Shown: positions 37,737-46,692 of the stretch, piece by piece
Numbering within the stretch: position 1 is the first letter of the stretch
How the letters are laid out: each line of letters opens with the position of its first letter
Assembly: GCF_001422365.1 (NCBI RefSeq)
Contig: NZ_LMMT01000037.1
Coordinates: 208,776 to 272,775, forward strand
Source of the DNA: Pseudorhodoferax sp. Leaf265
Lineage (GTDB): Bacteria; Pseudomonadota; Gammaproteobacteria; Burkholderiales; Burkholderiaceae_C
Length of the DNA stretch: 64,000 nt
Direction of reading: 5' to 3'
The notes under the pieces: model-generated
What the model was told of the DNA's origin: nothing
The model's database searches: none
What the model saw: only the letters and a program-made list of their open reading frames with translations
Position numbers and translations under genes: made by a program

Positions 37737-39488
37737 TTAACCCAGGGCCTTTTCGGGCGTGGTCTGCGGCGTGGGTTCCATGGCGTGCAGCAGGACCTCG
37801 AGTTCGGCCAGTGTGCCGGCCTCGTGGATCGGTTTGTCCTCGCGGATGCGCAGCATGCGCGGAAAGCGCACCGCGATGCCGCTCTTGTGGCGCGGGCTGC
37901 GCGCGATGCCCTCGAAGCCGAGCTCGAACACCAGCGAGGGCACGACGCTGCGCACGGGGCCGAACTTCTCCAGCGTGTTCCGGCGGACGATGGCATCCAC
38001 GCGGCGGAACTCGGCGTCCGTGAGGCCCGAATAGGCCTTGGCAAAGGCCACCAGCTGCAACGCACCGGGCTGGGCCGGCTCCTTGCGCGCGATGGCGTCG
38101 AGCACGGACTGGGCCTCGGCCGCGTCCTGCGGCGCGCGGTTCCAGACCGCGAAGGTGTAGTCGGTGTAGACCGAGGCGCGGCGGCCATGGCCGGCCTGGG
38201 CATAGATGAGGATCGCATCGACCGCCATGGGATCGATCTTCCATTTCCACCACAGGCCGTCCTGCTTGGTACGGCCCGTGCCGTAGGCGGCGTCGCGGCG
38301 CTTGAGCATGAGGCCCTCCACGGCGCGGGCGCGCGCTTCGGCGCGCGCGGCCGCCAGCGCAGTCCAGTCGGCGCCTGGGACCAGCGGCGACAGGCGCAGC
38401 CCGGGATGGCCTGCCAGCAGGCGCTCCAGTTCGGCGCGGCGCGTGGCCTGCGGTTGGGCGCGCTGGTCCTGGCCTGCCAGTTCGAGCAGGTCGTAGGCGA
38501 CGAAGGCGACGGGCGCATCGGCCAGCAGCTTGCGCGGCAGCGTCTTGCGCGCGATGCGCTGCTGCAGCAGGGCGAAGGGCGCAGGCTGCTCCGCCGTGGC
38601 CGGCCAGACCAGGATCTCGCCATCGAGCACTGTGCCGTCGGCCAAGGCGCTGGCGGCGGCCACGATCTCGGGGAAGCGTTCGGTCACGAGTTCCTCGCCG
38701 CGCGACCAGAGCCAGACCTGGCCCGCGCGCTTGACGATCTGGCCGCGGATGCCGTCGTACTTCCATTCGACCTGCCAGTCGTCCACGGGGCCCAGGCGCT
38801 CGGGCAGCCCGGCGAGTGGCGTGTCCAGCTGGTGCGCGAGAAAGAAGGGGTAGGGCTGGCCGGGATCGGCCGGGGCGTGCGGGCCGTCTTCGTCCAGCGC
38901 CGCATGGGTCAGCGCCGCGAAGCGCTCCGGCGTGGGCATGCTGCGCGTGTCGGTGTAGCCCATCATGCGCTGGGCCACGCGCTTGGCATCCACACCCGCG
39001 TGCGCAGCCAGCGCGCGCTGCACCAGCAGCTTGCTGACGCCCACGCGGAAGCTGCCGCCCACGAGCTTGATGAGCAGGAAGCGGCCCTGCGGGTCCAGCT
39101 CCTGCCAGTAGCCGCGCACGCGCGTGGCCACTTCGGGCTCGGGCAGGCCACGCAAGGGCAGCAGCCGCTCCTCGATCCAGGCGGCCAGGCCCAGGGTGCT
39201 GCCACCACCGTCCAGCGGCAGGACGTAGGCGATGGTCTCGGCCAGGTCGCCCACGGCCTGGTAGCTTTCCTCGAACAGCCAGTCGGGAATGCCGGCCATC
39301 TCGCAGGCGATCGCCCGCAGGCTGGCCGTGCGCACCACCTGGCGCGGCTTGCCGCCGGCCAGGAAGTACACGGCCCAGGCCGCATCGGCCGGCTGGGCCT
39401 GCGCGAAGTAGCGCTGCATGGCCTGCACCTTGGCGCTGGTCGAGGTGGTGGCGTCCAGCTCGCTGAACAGGCGCGCGAACAGCTTCAT
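37737..39488 (-). CDS. ATP-dependent DNA ligase (cisplatin/ligase-associated system)
   Basis: The 583-residue protein has an N-terminal alpha-helical domain (about residues 1-200). A nucleotidyltransferase core follows with motif I VEWKYDGIRGQIVKR (Lys is adenylated) and motif III/IV segments TVLDGEILVWP and VEGLMLKRRDAAYGTGR. An OB-fold domain follows with motif V GLWWKWKIDP, and the C-terminal part includes VFELGFEGIARSPRHKSGIAVRFPRMLRIR. This is the bacterial LigB-type ligase that partners a beta-CASP exonuclease. The upstream exonuclease gene overlaps it by 4 bp, so the two are coupled; the helicase Lhr, often the third member, is not adjacent. It probably repairs interstrand or end lesions. 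Confidence 0.93.
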   Translation of the reverse strand: MKLFARLFSELDATTSTSAKVQAMQRYFAQAQPADAAWAVYFLAGGKPRQVVRTASLRAIACEMAGIPDWLFEESYQAVGDLAETIAYVLPLDGGGSTLGLAAWIEERLLPLRGLPEPEVATRVRGYWQELDPQGRFLLIKLVGGSFRVGVSKLLVQRALAAHAGVDAKRVAQRMMGYTDTRSMPTPERFAALTHAALDEDGPHAPADPGQPYPFFLAHQLDTPLAGLPERLGPVDDWQVEWKYDGIRGQIVKRAGQVWLWSRGEELVTERFPEIVAAASALADGTVLDGEILVWPATAEQPAPFALLQQRIARKTLPRKLLADAPVAFVAYDLLELAGQDQRAQPQATRRAELERLLAGHPGLRLSPLVPGADWTALAAARAEARARAVEGLMLKRRDAAYGTGRTKQDGLWWKWKIDPMAVDAILIYAQAGHGRRASVYTDYTFAVWNRAPQDAAEAQSVLDAIARKEPAQPGALQLVAFAKAYSGLTDAEFRRVDAIVRRNTLEKFGPVRSVVPSLVFELGFEGIARSPRHKSGIAVRFPRMLRIREDKPIHEAGTLAELEVLLHAMEPTPQTTPEKALG

Positions 39489-40489
39489 GCGGCCTCGGTC
39501 TCCAGCACTTCGTCGCCGTACTCGGTCTGGAAGGCGCCGGCCTCCAGGCCTTGTTCGGCCAGGTAGCGCACCATGACCGGGATGCTGCCGTGCGTCACGA
39601 TCACGCGCCGCGCGCCGGTTGCGCCGATGGCGCGGTGCAGGCCGGGCCAGTCGGCGTGGTCGCTGAGCACGAAGCCGCGGTCGTAGCCGCCGCGCCGGCG
39701 TGCGCCGCGCAGCTGCATCCAGCCGCTCGCGAAGGCTGTGCCGACCTCGCCGAAGCGGCGCGCCCAGGTGCTGGCCGCCGCGCTGGGCGGACACAGCACG
39801 AGCGCGCGCCTGAAGACGGCGCGGTCCGTCACCTCGGTGGCCAGCAGCGTGGCGGGCAGGGCGACGCCGGCCGCGCGGTAGGCCCGGTTCAGCGGCTCCA
39901 CGGCGCCATGCACGACGATGGGGCCGATGGCCGCGTTGACGCCGGCCAGGATGCGCTGGGCCTTGCCGAAGCTGTAGCAGGCCAGCAGACTGGCACGGCC
40001 GAGCTCGGCATTGGCCTGCCACCAGGCGTCGATCTCGGCGAACAGCTCGGCATCGCTGCGCCAGCGGTAGATCGGCAGGCCGAAGGTCGACTCGGTGATG
40101 AACACGTCGCAGCGCTGCGGCGCGAACGGCACGCAGGTCGGGTCGGGCGCCACCTTGTAGTCGCCGCTGGCGACCCAGACCTGGCCGCCATGGGCCAGCC
40201 GTACCTGGGCCGAGCCCAGCACATGGCCCGCGGGGTGCAGTGAGATCTCCACGCCGTTGTGGACGATCTGCTCGCCATAGGCCAGGGTCTGCAGCGTGAT
40301 CTCGCCCAGGCGCTGGCGCAGCACGCCCTCGCCGGGGGCGGCCGCCAGGTAGTGGCCGTGGCCGGTGCGCGCGTGGTCGGCGTGGGCGTGGGTGATGACG
40401 GCCCGGTCCACGGGCCGCCAGGGATCGATGTAGAAGTCGCCGGGCGGGCAGTACAGCCCTTCGGGGCGTTGCACCACGAGTTCGGTCAT
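39485..40489 (-). CDS. Ligase-associated DNA exonuclease (metallo-beta-lactamase / beta-CASP fold)
   Basis: The 334-residue protein has the metal-binding motif THAHADHART of the metallo-beta-lactamase fold (residues 33-42) and a later HPAGHVLGSAQ. The Asp in ASGDYKVAPDPTC and the late SDHADWPG with HGSIPVM complete the beta-CASP set. This is the ligase-associated exonuclease family (TIGR04122). It should process single-stranded or 3' ends so that the downstream ligase can seal them. The ATG at 40489 was preferred to a longer frame because it begins the conserved VQRPEGLYCPPGDFYIDPWRP. Its stop overlaps the ligase ATG. Confidence 0.92.
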   Translation of the reverse strand: MTELVVQRPEGLYCPPGDFYIDPWRPVDRAVITHAHADHARTGHGHYLAAAPGEGVLRQRLGEITLQTLAYGEQIVHNGVEISLHPAGHVLGSAQVRLAHGGQVWVASGDYKVAPDPTCVPFAPQRCDVFITESTFGLPIYRWRSDAELFAEIDAWWQANAELGRASLLACYSFGKAQRILAGVNAAIGPIVVHGAVEPLNRAYRAAGVALPATLLATEVTDRAVFRRALVLCPPSAAASTWARRFGEVGTAFASGWMQLRGARRRGGYDRGFVLSDHADWPGLHRAIGATGARRVIVTHGSIPVMVRYLAEQGLEAGAFQTEYGDEVLETEAA

Positions 40490-40611
40490 GGGGCATGATT
40501 GTGCGGCTGGCCGGTCTGCGACAAAGAACGGCCCGAACGCAATGGTTGCGTCGGCCATGGGCCCGCACCATTGCAGGCAAGATCCACCCTCCATCCCTGC
40601 CGCGCCACGCC

Positions 40612-41913
40612 ATGCACCGAGACCTTCCCACCGAACCCCGCGCCGACGAGGCCGCGATCGTGTCCGCCGCCCGGGCCTTGCGCGGCGATGCCGTCCAGAT
40701 GCTGCAGGACCTGGTGGCCCAGCCCTCGCTGCTGGGCCACGAGCAGGGCGCCCAGGACGTCATGGAGCGCGCCTTCCAGGGGCTGGACCTGCGCGTGGAC
40801 CGCTTCGCCATCGACGAGGAGCGGCTGCGCCAGCATCCGGCCTACTCGCCGTCCATCGTCTCCTACGAGGGTCGCACCAACGTGGTCGGCATCCACCAGC
40901 CGCGCGGACTCACGCGCGGCCAGTCGCTGATCTTCAATGGCCACATCGACGTGGTGCCGGTGGGCGCCGAAGCGCTCTGGTCGCGTCCGCCGTTCGAGCC
41001 TTTCATCGACGGCGACCGGCTGTACGGCCGCGGCGCCTGCGACATGAAGGCTGGCCTCGTGGCCTACACCATGGCCTTCAAGGCGCTGCAGTCGCTGGGG
41101 CTGGAGCCGGCCGCGCCGGTCTACCTGCAGTCCGTGATCGAGGAGGAGTGCACGGGCAACGGCGCGCTGGCCTGCCTGGTCGAGGGCTACCGCGCCGACG
41201 CCGCCATCATCACCGAGCCCGTGGGCGGCATCACGACTTGCCAGATGGGTGTGCTGTGGCTGCGCATCGAGGTGTTGGGCAAGCCGGTGCACGCCTCGGT
41301 CGCGCAGACCGGCGTGGGTGCGATCGATTTCTCGATGTACCTGTTTGGCAAGCTCAAGGAGCTGGAGGCACGCTGGAACGCACCCTCGGCGCGCTACCGC
41401 TGCTTCGCCCACAACCAGCACCCGGTCAACTTCAACCTGGGCCGCATCGAGGGCGGCGAATGGGCCTCGTCCGTGCCCACGGCCTGTCGCAGCGACATCC
41501 GCATCGGCTTTTACCCCGACATCAAGGTCGGCCAGGTCAAGGCCGAGGTGGAGGCCCTGCTGGCCGCCGCCTACGCCGCCCATCCGGCCAGCGCGGCGCT
41601 GCAGTACAAGATCGTCTACGAGGGCTTCCAGGCCGACGGCTTCGATCTGCCGCTGGACCTGCCCGTGATCCGCGCGCTGCAGCAGTGCCACGAGGACATC
41701 GCCGGCGCGCCGCTGCTGCCGTTCGCGTTCACGGGCACCACCGACGCCAAGTTCTTCAACCTTTACGGCGACACGCCCTCGGTGTGCTACGGCCCCACGG
41801 GCGCGAGCTACCACGGCATCGACGAATGGGTCTCGCTGGCCAGCCTGATGGAGGTCACGGCCGTGCTGGCTGTGTTCATGGCCCGCTGGTGCGGGGTGAA
41901 CCCCCGCGCCTGA
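40612..41913 (+). CDS. M20-family ArgE/DapE-like deacylase
   Basis: The 433-residue metallohydrolase has the M20 zinc site: His in FNGHIDVVPVG, Asp in LYGRGACDMKAG, Glu-Glu in SVIEEECTGNG, and the C-terminal His in YHGIDEWVSL. It contains a dimerisation domain (about residues 215-335). It is a hydrolase of N-acyl amino acids or similar amides, like ArgE or DapE, but the long form and its neighbours suggest a catabolic role. The ATG at 40612 was chosen because the upstream in-frame part is unconserved. It is divergent from the DNA exonuclease gene (122 bp) and its stop is immediately adjacent to the AraC gene's stop on the other strand. Confidence 0.86.
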   Translation: MHRDLPTEPRADEAAIVSAARALRGDAVQMLQDLVAQPSLLGHEQGAQDVMERAFQGLDLRVDRFAIDEERLRQHPAYSPSIVSYEGRTNVVGIHQPRGLTRGQSLIFNGHIDVVPVGAEALWSRPPFEPFIDGDRLYGRGACDMKAGLVAYTMAFKALQSLGLEPAAPVYLQSVIEEECTGNGALACLVEGYRADAAIITEPVGGITTCQMGVLWLRIEVLGKPVHASVAQTGVGAIDFSMYLFGKLKELEARWNAPSARYRCFAHNQHPVNFNLGRIEGGEWASSVPTACRSDIRIGFYPDIKVGQVKAEVEALLAAAYAAHPASAALQYKIVYEGFQADGFDLPLDLPVIRALQQCHEDIAGAPLLPFAFTGTTDAKFFNLYGDTPSVCYGPTGASYHGIDEWVSLASLMEVTAVLAVFMARWCGVNPRA

Positions 41914-42720
41914 TCAGTCCAGCGCCGCGTCCTGGCGCCCGAGGTAGTGCTTGGGCGTCCTGCCCATCACGCGGCGGAACATGGCGGTGAACGCGCTGGG
42001 GCTGTCGTAGCCCAGATCCAGCGCCACGGTGGTCACGGGCTGGCCCAGCGACAGCCGCGTCAGCGCTTCCATGAGCCGCACCTGCTGCAGCCACAGCGTG
42101 AGCGTGATGCCGGTCTCCTGCCGGAACAGCCGCGTGAGCGTGCGCCGGCCCAGTGCGCCGATGCGGGCCCAGTCGTCCAGATCACCGCCCTGGCCCGGAT
42201 CGGCCAGCAGCGCGCGGCAGATCTTGAGCAGGCGCGGGTCGCGCGGCATCGGGATGTGCAGCGGCATCTTGGGCGCCGCGCAGATTTCGTCGAGGATCAA
42301 GCGCATCACGCGGCCGTCGCGGCCGTTCTCGTCGTAGAGCAGCGGGATCTGCGTGGCCTCCAGGATCAGCTGGCGCATCAGCGGCGACAGCTCGATCACG
42401 CGGCAGTCGTCCGGCAGGCCGGGCGAGGCGTCGGGCTGGATGTAGAGCGAGCGGTTGGATACCGCCTGCCCGCGCGCATGCATCTCGTGCACCACACCGC
42501 CCGGCACCCAGACGGCGCGGTTGGGCGGCACCAGCCAGGTGCCCTCGGCCGTGTGCAGCGAGAAGATGCCCTTGACCGCCACGGCCAACTGGGCCTTGGG
42601 GTGCGAATGCGCGGGCACGATGACCGAAGGCTCGGGCTCGTGCTCCACGATGATCATCGAGACCGGCCGGGGCACGAACTGGTAGGCGTGGAAGGTGTCG
42701 CTACGGCTCAGGTCCTGCAT
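41914..42720 (-). CDS. AraC-family regulator with N-terminal cupin
   Basis: The 268-residue protein has an N-terminal cupin-like sensor (about residues 15-100; VPAHSHPKAQLAVAVKGIF and LVPPNRAVWVPGGVVHEM). The C-terminal part holds two AraC helix-turn-helices (IGALGRRTLTRLFRQETG and PVTTVALDLGYDSPSAFTAM, ending in FRRVMGRTPKHY). It is read divergently from the receptor-hydrolase operon (42962-49057) across 241 bp, so that operon is its likely target. The effector is unknown. The ATG at 42720 begins the conserved part; a longer frame has no ribosome-binding site. Confidence 0.88.
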   Translation of the reverse strand: MQDLSRSDTFHAYQFVPRPVSMIIVEHEPEPSVIVPAHSHPKAQLAVAVKGIFSLHTAEGTWLVPPNRAVWVPGGVVHEMHARGQAVSNRSLYIQPDASPGLPDDCRVIELSPLMRQLILEATQIPLLYDENGRDGRVMRLILDEICAAPKMPLHIPMPRDPRLLKICRALLADPGQGGDLDDWARIGALGRRTLTRLFRQETGITLTLWLQQVRLMEALTRLSLGQPVTTVALDLGYDSPSAFTAMFRRVMGRTPKHYLGRQDAALD

Positions 42721-42961
42721 GGTGGTGCTCCGCAAAACATCTTGGGCGTTGTCCGGGCAAAGCCAACGCAGGCGCATTTTCCGTGCCACGGCCGCGCATG
42801 CTGCCTGCGCGCAAGCCCATCGGTCAAGCCGTTCGCGCGGATGGCCCGTGCGGAACAGAACTTGGCTCGAACCCGCCAATCCTGCCGCGATCCCGTTCCT
42901 ACACTGGGTTCGTCGCCGGCTGCAGGCACTGGCCGGCCCTCCCTTCCACCGAGGACGCACC
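42721..42961. promoter_or_regulatory. Divergent promoter region between the AraC gene and the receptor-hydrolase operon
   Basis: The 241-bp gap must hold promoters for both directions. I see GAGG-type ribosome-binding sites at both ends, but no perfect palindrome or clear consensus boxes in it. No small gene or RNA is apparent. Confidence 0.4.
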
Positions 42962-44551
42962 ATGAAGAAACGGGATTTCCACAAGTTCGCGCTCGCCGCT
43001 GCCGCAATGGGCCTGGCCGACATGCCGCTGGGCATCACGCGGGCCCACGGGCAGACCCGCGGCGGCACGCTGAACTCCATCGTGCAGCCCGAGCCGCCCA
43101 TGCTGAACCTGGCCGTGAGCCAGCTCACGCCCACGCAGATGGTCTCGGGCAAGATCTTCCTGAGCCTGCTGACCTACGACGTCAACCTCAAGCCGCTGCC
43201 CAGCCTGGCCAAGAGCTGGACCGTCTCGCCCGACGGGCTGACCTACACCTTCCAGCTCGAACCCAACGCCAGGTGGCACGACGGCAAGCCGCTGACGGCC
43301 GAGGACGTGGTCTACACGGCACGCGAATTCCTGCCCGTGACCCACCCGCGCGCACGCGACATCTTCGGCCGTTGCGAGTCCATCACCGCGGCCGGTGCGC
43401 ACACCGTGGTGTTCAAACTCAAGGCGCCGTTCGGCCCCTTTCTGAGCGCCTTCGACATCTCCAACCTGCCGGTCATGCCCAAGCACATCTACGCGGGGAC
43501 CGACCTGGCCAAGAACCCGGCCAACCTGAACCCCATCGGCTCGGGGCCCCACAAGCTCAAGGAATGGGTGCGCGGCTCGCACATCCACCTGGTGCGCAAC
43601 GACGACTACTTCAAGCCCGGCCTGCCGCACCTGGACGCCATCATCTACCGCGTGATGCCCGACGGCGCCTCGCGCGCGCTGGCCATCGAGAAGAGCACGG
43701 TGCAGCTCACCCAGTGGACCGACCTGGAACTGTTCGACGCCCAGCGCATCGCCAAGCAGTCCAACCTGGCCATGACGACCAAGGGCTACGAGTACTTCGC
43801 ACCCATCATGTGGCTGGAGATGAACAACCGCACGGCGCCCATGAACGACAAGCGCTTCCGTCAGGCGGTCATGCACGCGATCGACCGCAACTTCATCAAA
43901 GACCGCATCCTCTACGGCTTCGGCAAGGTGGCGACGGGGCCGATCAACTCCAAGACCAAGTTCTACGAGGCCGACGTCAAGAAGTACGACTTCAACGTGG
44001 CCAAGGCCACAGCGCTGCTCGACGAGATGGGCCTGAAGCCCGACGCCAAGGGCATCCGCGCGCGGCTGCGCTTTCCGGTCTCGCCCTATGGTGAGATGGT
44101 GCAGCGCTCGTGCGAGTACATCCGCCAGTGCCTGTCCAAGATCGGCGTGGCCGTCACGCTGGAGTCCACCGACCCCGGCAGCTACACGCAGCGCATCAGC
44201 CAGTGGGACTACGACCTGAACCTGTCCTGGCTGTACCAGTTCGGCGACCCGGCGCTGGGCGTCACGCGCAACTATGTGACGTCGAACATCCGCAAGATCC
44301 TGTTCACCAACACCGTGGGCTACTCCAACGCCGAGGTCGACCGCCTGGCCGATGCCGCGGCCACCGAGACCGAGGACGCCAAGCGCCAGGTGCTGTACAG
44401 CCAGATGCAGAAGCAGCTGGTGGAAGACGTGCCGATCGCCTGGCTCGTGGAGATGGAGTTTCCGACCATCCATGACAAGCGCATCCAGAACCTCGTGACC
44501 ACGGCCATCGGCATCCACGAGAGCTTCGACACGGTCTCGTTCAAGGCATGA
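42962..44551 (+). CDS. ABC transporter peptide/nickel-type solute-binding protein (family 5)
   Basis: The 529-residue protein has a signal peptide (KKRDFHKFALAAAAMG, possibly Tat-like although one of the twin arginines is Lys). It then has the SBP_bac_5 signature YDVNLKPLPSLAKSWTVSPD and GLTYTFQLEPNARWHDGKPLTAEDVVY. The late YQFGDPALGVTRNYVTSN and the final VPIAWLVEMEF region are also family-like. It should bind a peptide or similar compound in the periplasm. The permease and ATPase genes that usually follow are missing. Instead the next gene, overlapping by 4 bp, is a beta-lactamase-fold hydrolase, so the ligand may be an amide or oligomer processed by that enzyme. Confidence 0.88.
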   Translation: MKKRDFHKFALAAAAMGLADMPLGITRAHGQTRGGTLNSIVQPEPPMLNLAVSQLTPTQMVSGKIFLSLLTYDVNLKPLPSLAKSWTVSPDGLTYTFQLEPNARWHDGKPLTAEDVVYTAREFLPVTHPRARDIFGRCESITAAGAHTVVFKLKAPFGPFLSAFDISNLPVMPKHIYAGTDLAKNPANLNPIGSGPHKLKEWVRGSHIHLVRNDDYFKPGLPHLDAIIYRVMPDGASRALAIEKSTVQLTQWTDLELFDAQRIAKQSNLAMTTKGYEYFAPIMWLEMNNRTAPMNDKRFRQAVMHAIDRNFIKDRILYGFGKVATGPINSKTKFYEADVKKYDFNVAKATALLDEMGLKPDAKGIRARLRFPVSPYGEMVQRSCEYIRQCLSKIGVAVTLESTDPGSYTQRISQWDYDLNLSWLYQFGDPALGVTRNYVTSNIRKILFTNTVGYSNAEVDRLADAAATETEDAKRQVLYSQMQKQLVEDVPIAWLVEMEFPTIHDKRIQNLVTTAIGIHESFDTVSFKA

Positions 44552-45756
44552 GCATGGCCCCTACCGTGGAACTGGGCTGGCGCATGGGCGCGCCGGACCT
44601 GGCCGACGATCCCGAGGCCTGGTCCTGGCCGCGCGTGCGCGAGCGCTTCTGCAGCATGCGCAGCGCCGTCCCCACAGCCAATGTCTGGCGCGGCACCGGC
44701 CCCGTGGCGGCGCTGCCGCGCGCGCTGCGCGACGACATCGACGCTGTGCGCTTCACGCCGCTGGGCGGCAGCGAGACGATGCGCTGGGATGCCTCGCTCG
44801 CGGCCAACCGCACGGACGGCATCCTCGTGCTGCACCGCGGGCGCATCGTCTACGAGCGCTACGACGGTCCGCTGCGCGCCGAGCTGCCGCATGTGTGCAT
44901 GTCGGTCATGAAATCGCTGGTCGGCACGCTGGCCGCCGCCGAAGTGGCCGAGGGCCGGCTCGACCCGGCCGCGCCGGTCAGCCGCTACGTGCCGGGCCTT
45001 CAGGGCAGCGCCTGGGCCACGGCCACGCTGCGCCAGGTCATGGACATGACGACGGCCCTGCACTACGACGAGGACTACACGCGGCCCGATGCCGAGGTCT
45101 GGGCCTATTTGCGCGCGGCCGGCCAGTTGCGGCCCGAGCCCGGCGTGCCGGTGCCGCGCGGCATCCACGCCTTCCTGCGCACGGTGCGCGCGAACGGGGC
45201 GCACGGCGAGGGCTTCGCCTACAAGACCGTCAACACCGAGATGCTGGCCTGGGTGCTGGGCGAGACCACTGGCCTGCCGCTCGAGCAACTGGTGTCCGAG
45301 CGCTTGTGGGCGCCCATGGGCGCCGAGCAGGACGCCTACTTCGGCGTGGACGCGCTGCGCCTGGCCGGCGCGGGCGGTGCGCTGAGCGCCACGCTGCGCG
45401 ACCTGGCCCGCTTCGGCGAACTGATGCGCTGCGGTGGCGTCTTCAACGGCCGGCGCATCCTGCCGCGGGCCGCGGTCGACGACATCGCGCGCGGCGCCAG
45501 CCCCGCGGACTTCCGCCGTGCGGGCTACGCGTTGCTGCCGGGCTGGAGCTACCGCGCCATGTGGTGGGTCACGCACAACGCGCATGGCGCCTACTGCGCG
45601 CGCGGCATCCACGGCCAGGGCATCTACATCGACCCGCAGGCCGAGATGGTGATCGCGCGCTTCGCCTCGCACCCGGGCGCGGGCAATGCCAATCTCGATC
45701 CGACCACGCTGCCGGCCTACCACGCGCTGGCGCAGCACCTGCTGGTCAACCCATGA
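44548..45756 (+). CDS. Serine hydrolase of the beta-lactamase fold (NylB-like)
   Basis: The 402-residue protein has the SxxK motif SVMKSLVG (Ser119, Lys122). The YKTVNTEMLAWV segment recalls the Tyr-containing loop of the 6-aminohexanoate-dimer hydrolase NylB, which shares the same fold. The later HNAHGAYCARGIHGQGIYID fits the third active-site strand. There is no signal peptide, so it acts in the cytoplasm. Amide or ester bonds are likely targets; the exact substrate is not evident. It overlaps the receptor gene by 4 bp and the ghrA pseudogene by 4 bp. Confidence 0.82.
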   Translation: MSMAPTVELGWRMGAPDLADDPEAWSWPRVRERFCSMRSAVPTANVWRGTGPVAALPRALRDDIDAVRFTPLGGSETMRWDASLAANRTDGILVLHRGRIVYERYDGPLRAELPHVCMSVMKSLVGTLAAAEVAEGRLDPAAPVSRYVPGLQGSAWATATLRQVMDMTTALHYDEDYTRPDAEVWAYLRAAGQLRPEPGVPVPRGIHAFLRTVRANGAHGEGFAYKTVNTEMLAWVLGETTGLPLEQLVSERLWAPMGAEQDAYFGVDALRLAGAGGALSATLRDLARFGELMRCGGVFNGRRILPRAAVDDIARGASPADFRRAGYALLPGWSYRAMWWVTHNAHGAYCARGIHGQGIYIDPQAEMVIARFASHPGAGNANLDPTTLPAYHALAQHLLVNP

Positions 45757-46677
45757 CGCGCGTCGCGTTGCTGAGCCGTTCGGCCGACCTGGACTTCCTG
45801 CGCCCGCTGCTGCTGGCGCAGGACGCCAGCCTGGACATCGCCACCTGGCCCGACCCACGCTGCCTGGAGGCCGAGGTGGCCGTGTGCTGGCAGACGCCGC
45901 CCGGCCTCTACGCGCGGATGCCCAGGCTGCGGCTGGTGCACAGCATCGCCGCCGGCGTGGACAACGTGGTCGACGGCCAGGCGCTGCGCGGCCTGCCGGT
46001 CTGCCGTGTGGTCGATCCGCTGCTGGCCCAGGGCATGCTGCAGTACGTGCTCTGGGGTGTGCTGCACTTCCACCGCCACTTCGACCGCGCGCTGGCCAAC
46101 CAGCGCCGCGCACTGGCAGCGCCATGCGCAGGTCCCGGCGTCCGGTTGCCGCGTGGGCCTCATGGGCCTGGGCGAACTGGGCGGCCTGGTCGCGCAGCAG
46201 CTGGCGGCCATGGGCTATGCCGTGGGAGGCTGGTCGCGCACGCCGCGCAGCCTGGACGGCGTGCAGACCTTCAGCGGCGACCAAGGCCTGCAGCCCTTCC
46301 TCGCGCGCACCGACGTGCTGGTCTGCCTGCTGCCCTTGACCGATGCCACGCGCGGCATCCTCGGCGCGGACTGTTTCGCGGCGCTGCCGGCCGGCGCCGC
46401 GCTGATCCACTGCGGCCGCGGTGAGCACCTGGTGGTCGACGACCTGCTGGCCGCGCTCGACAGCGGCCAACTGCGCGGCGCCGTGCTCGACGTGTTCGAG
46501 ACCGAGCCGTTGCCGGCCGAACACGCGCTGTGGCGCGCGCCCGGCGTGGTCGTGACGCCGCACATGGCCTCGATGGCCGGCTTCGACGTGGTCGTGCGCC
46601 AGATCGCCGACAACGTGGCGCGGCTGCGCGCCGGTGAGCCCCTGCAACACCAGGTCGACACCGTCCACGGCTACTGA
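45753..46677 (+). pseudogene. ghrA: Frameshifted glyoxylate/hydroxypyruvate reductase A type dehydrogenase
   Basis: The reading frame starts at 45753 (MTRVALLSRSADLDFL, then MPRLRLVHSIAAGVDNVVDG) and matches GhrA up to about 46110 (FDRALANQRRA). The homologous sequence then continues in the +1 frame (WQRHAQVPASGCRVGLMGLGELGG, then Arg in HCGRGEHLVVDD, Glu in FETEPLPAEHALW, His in TPHMASMAGF) to a stop at 46677. A one-base insertion or two-base loss near 46108-46114 explains the break. The motif residues are otherwise intact, so the damage is recent or is a sequencing error. It is in the operon, 15 bp before the esterase. Confidence 0.85.
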
Positions 46678-46692
46678 ACCCATCTTCTTTCC

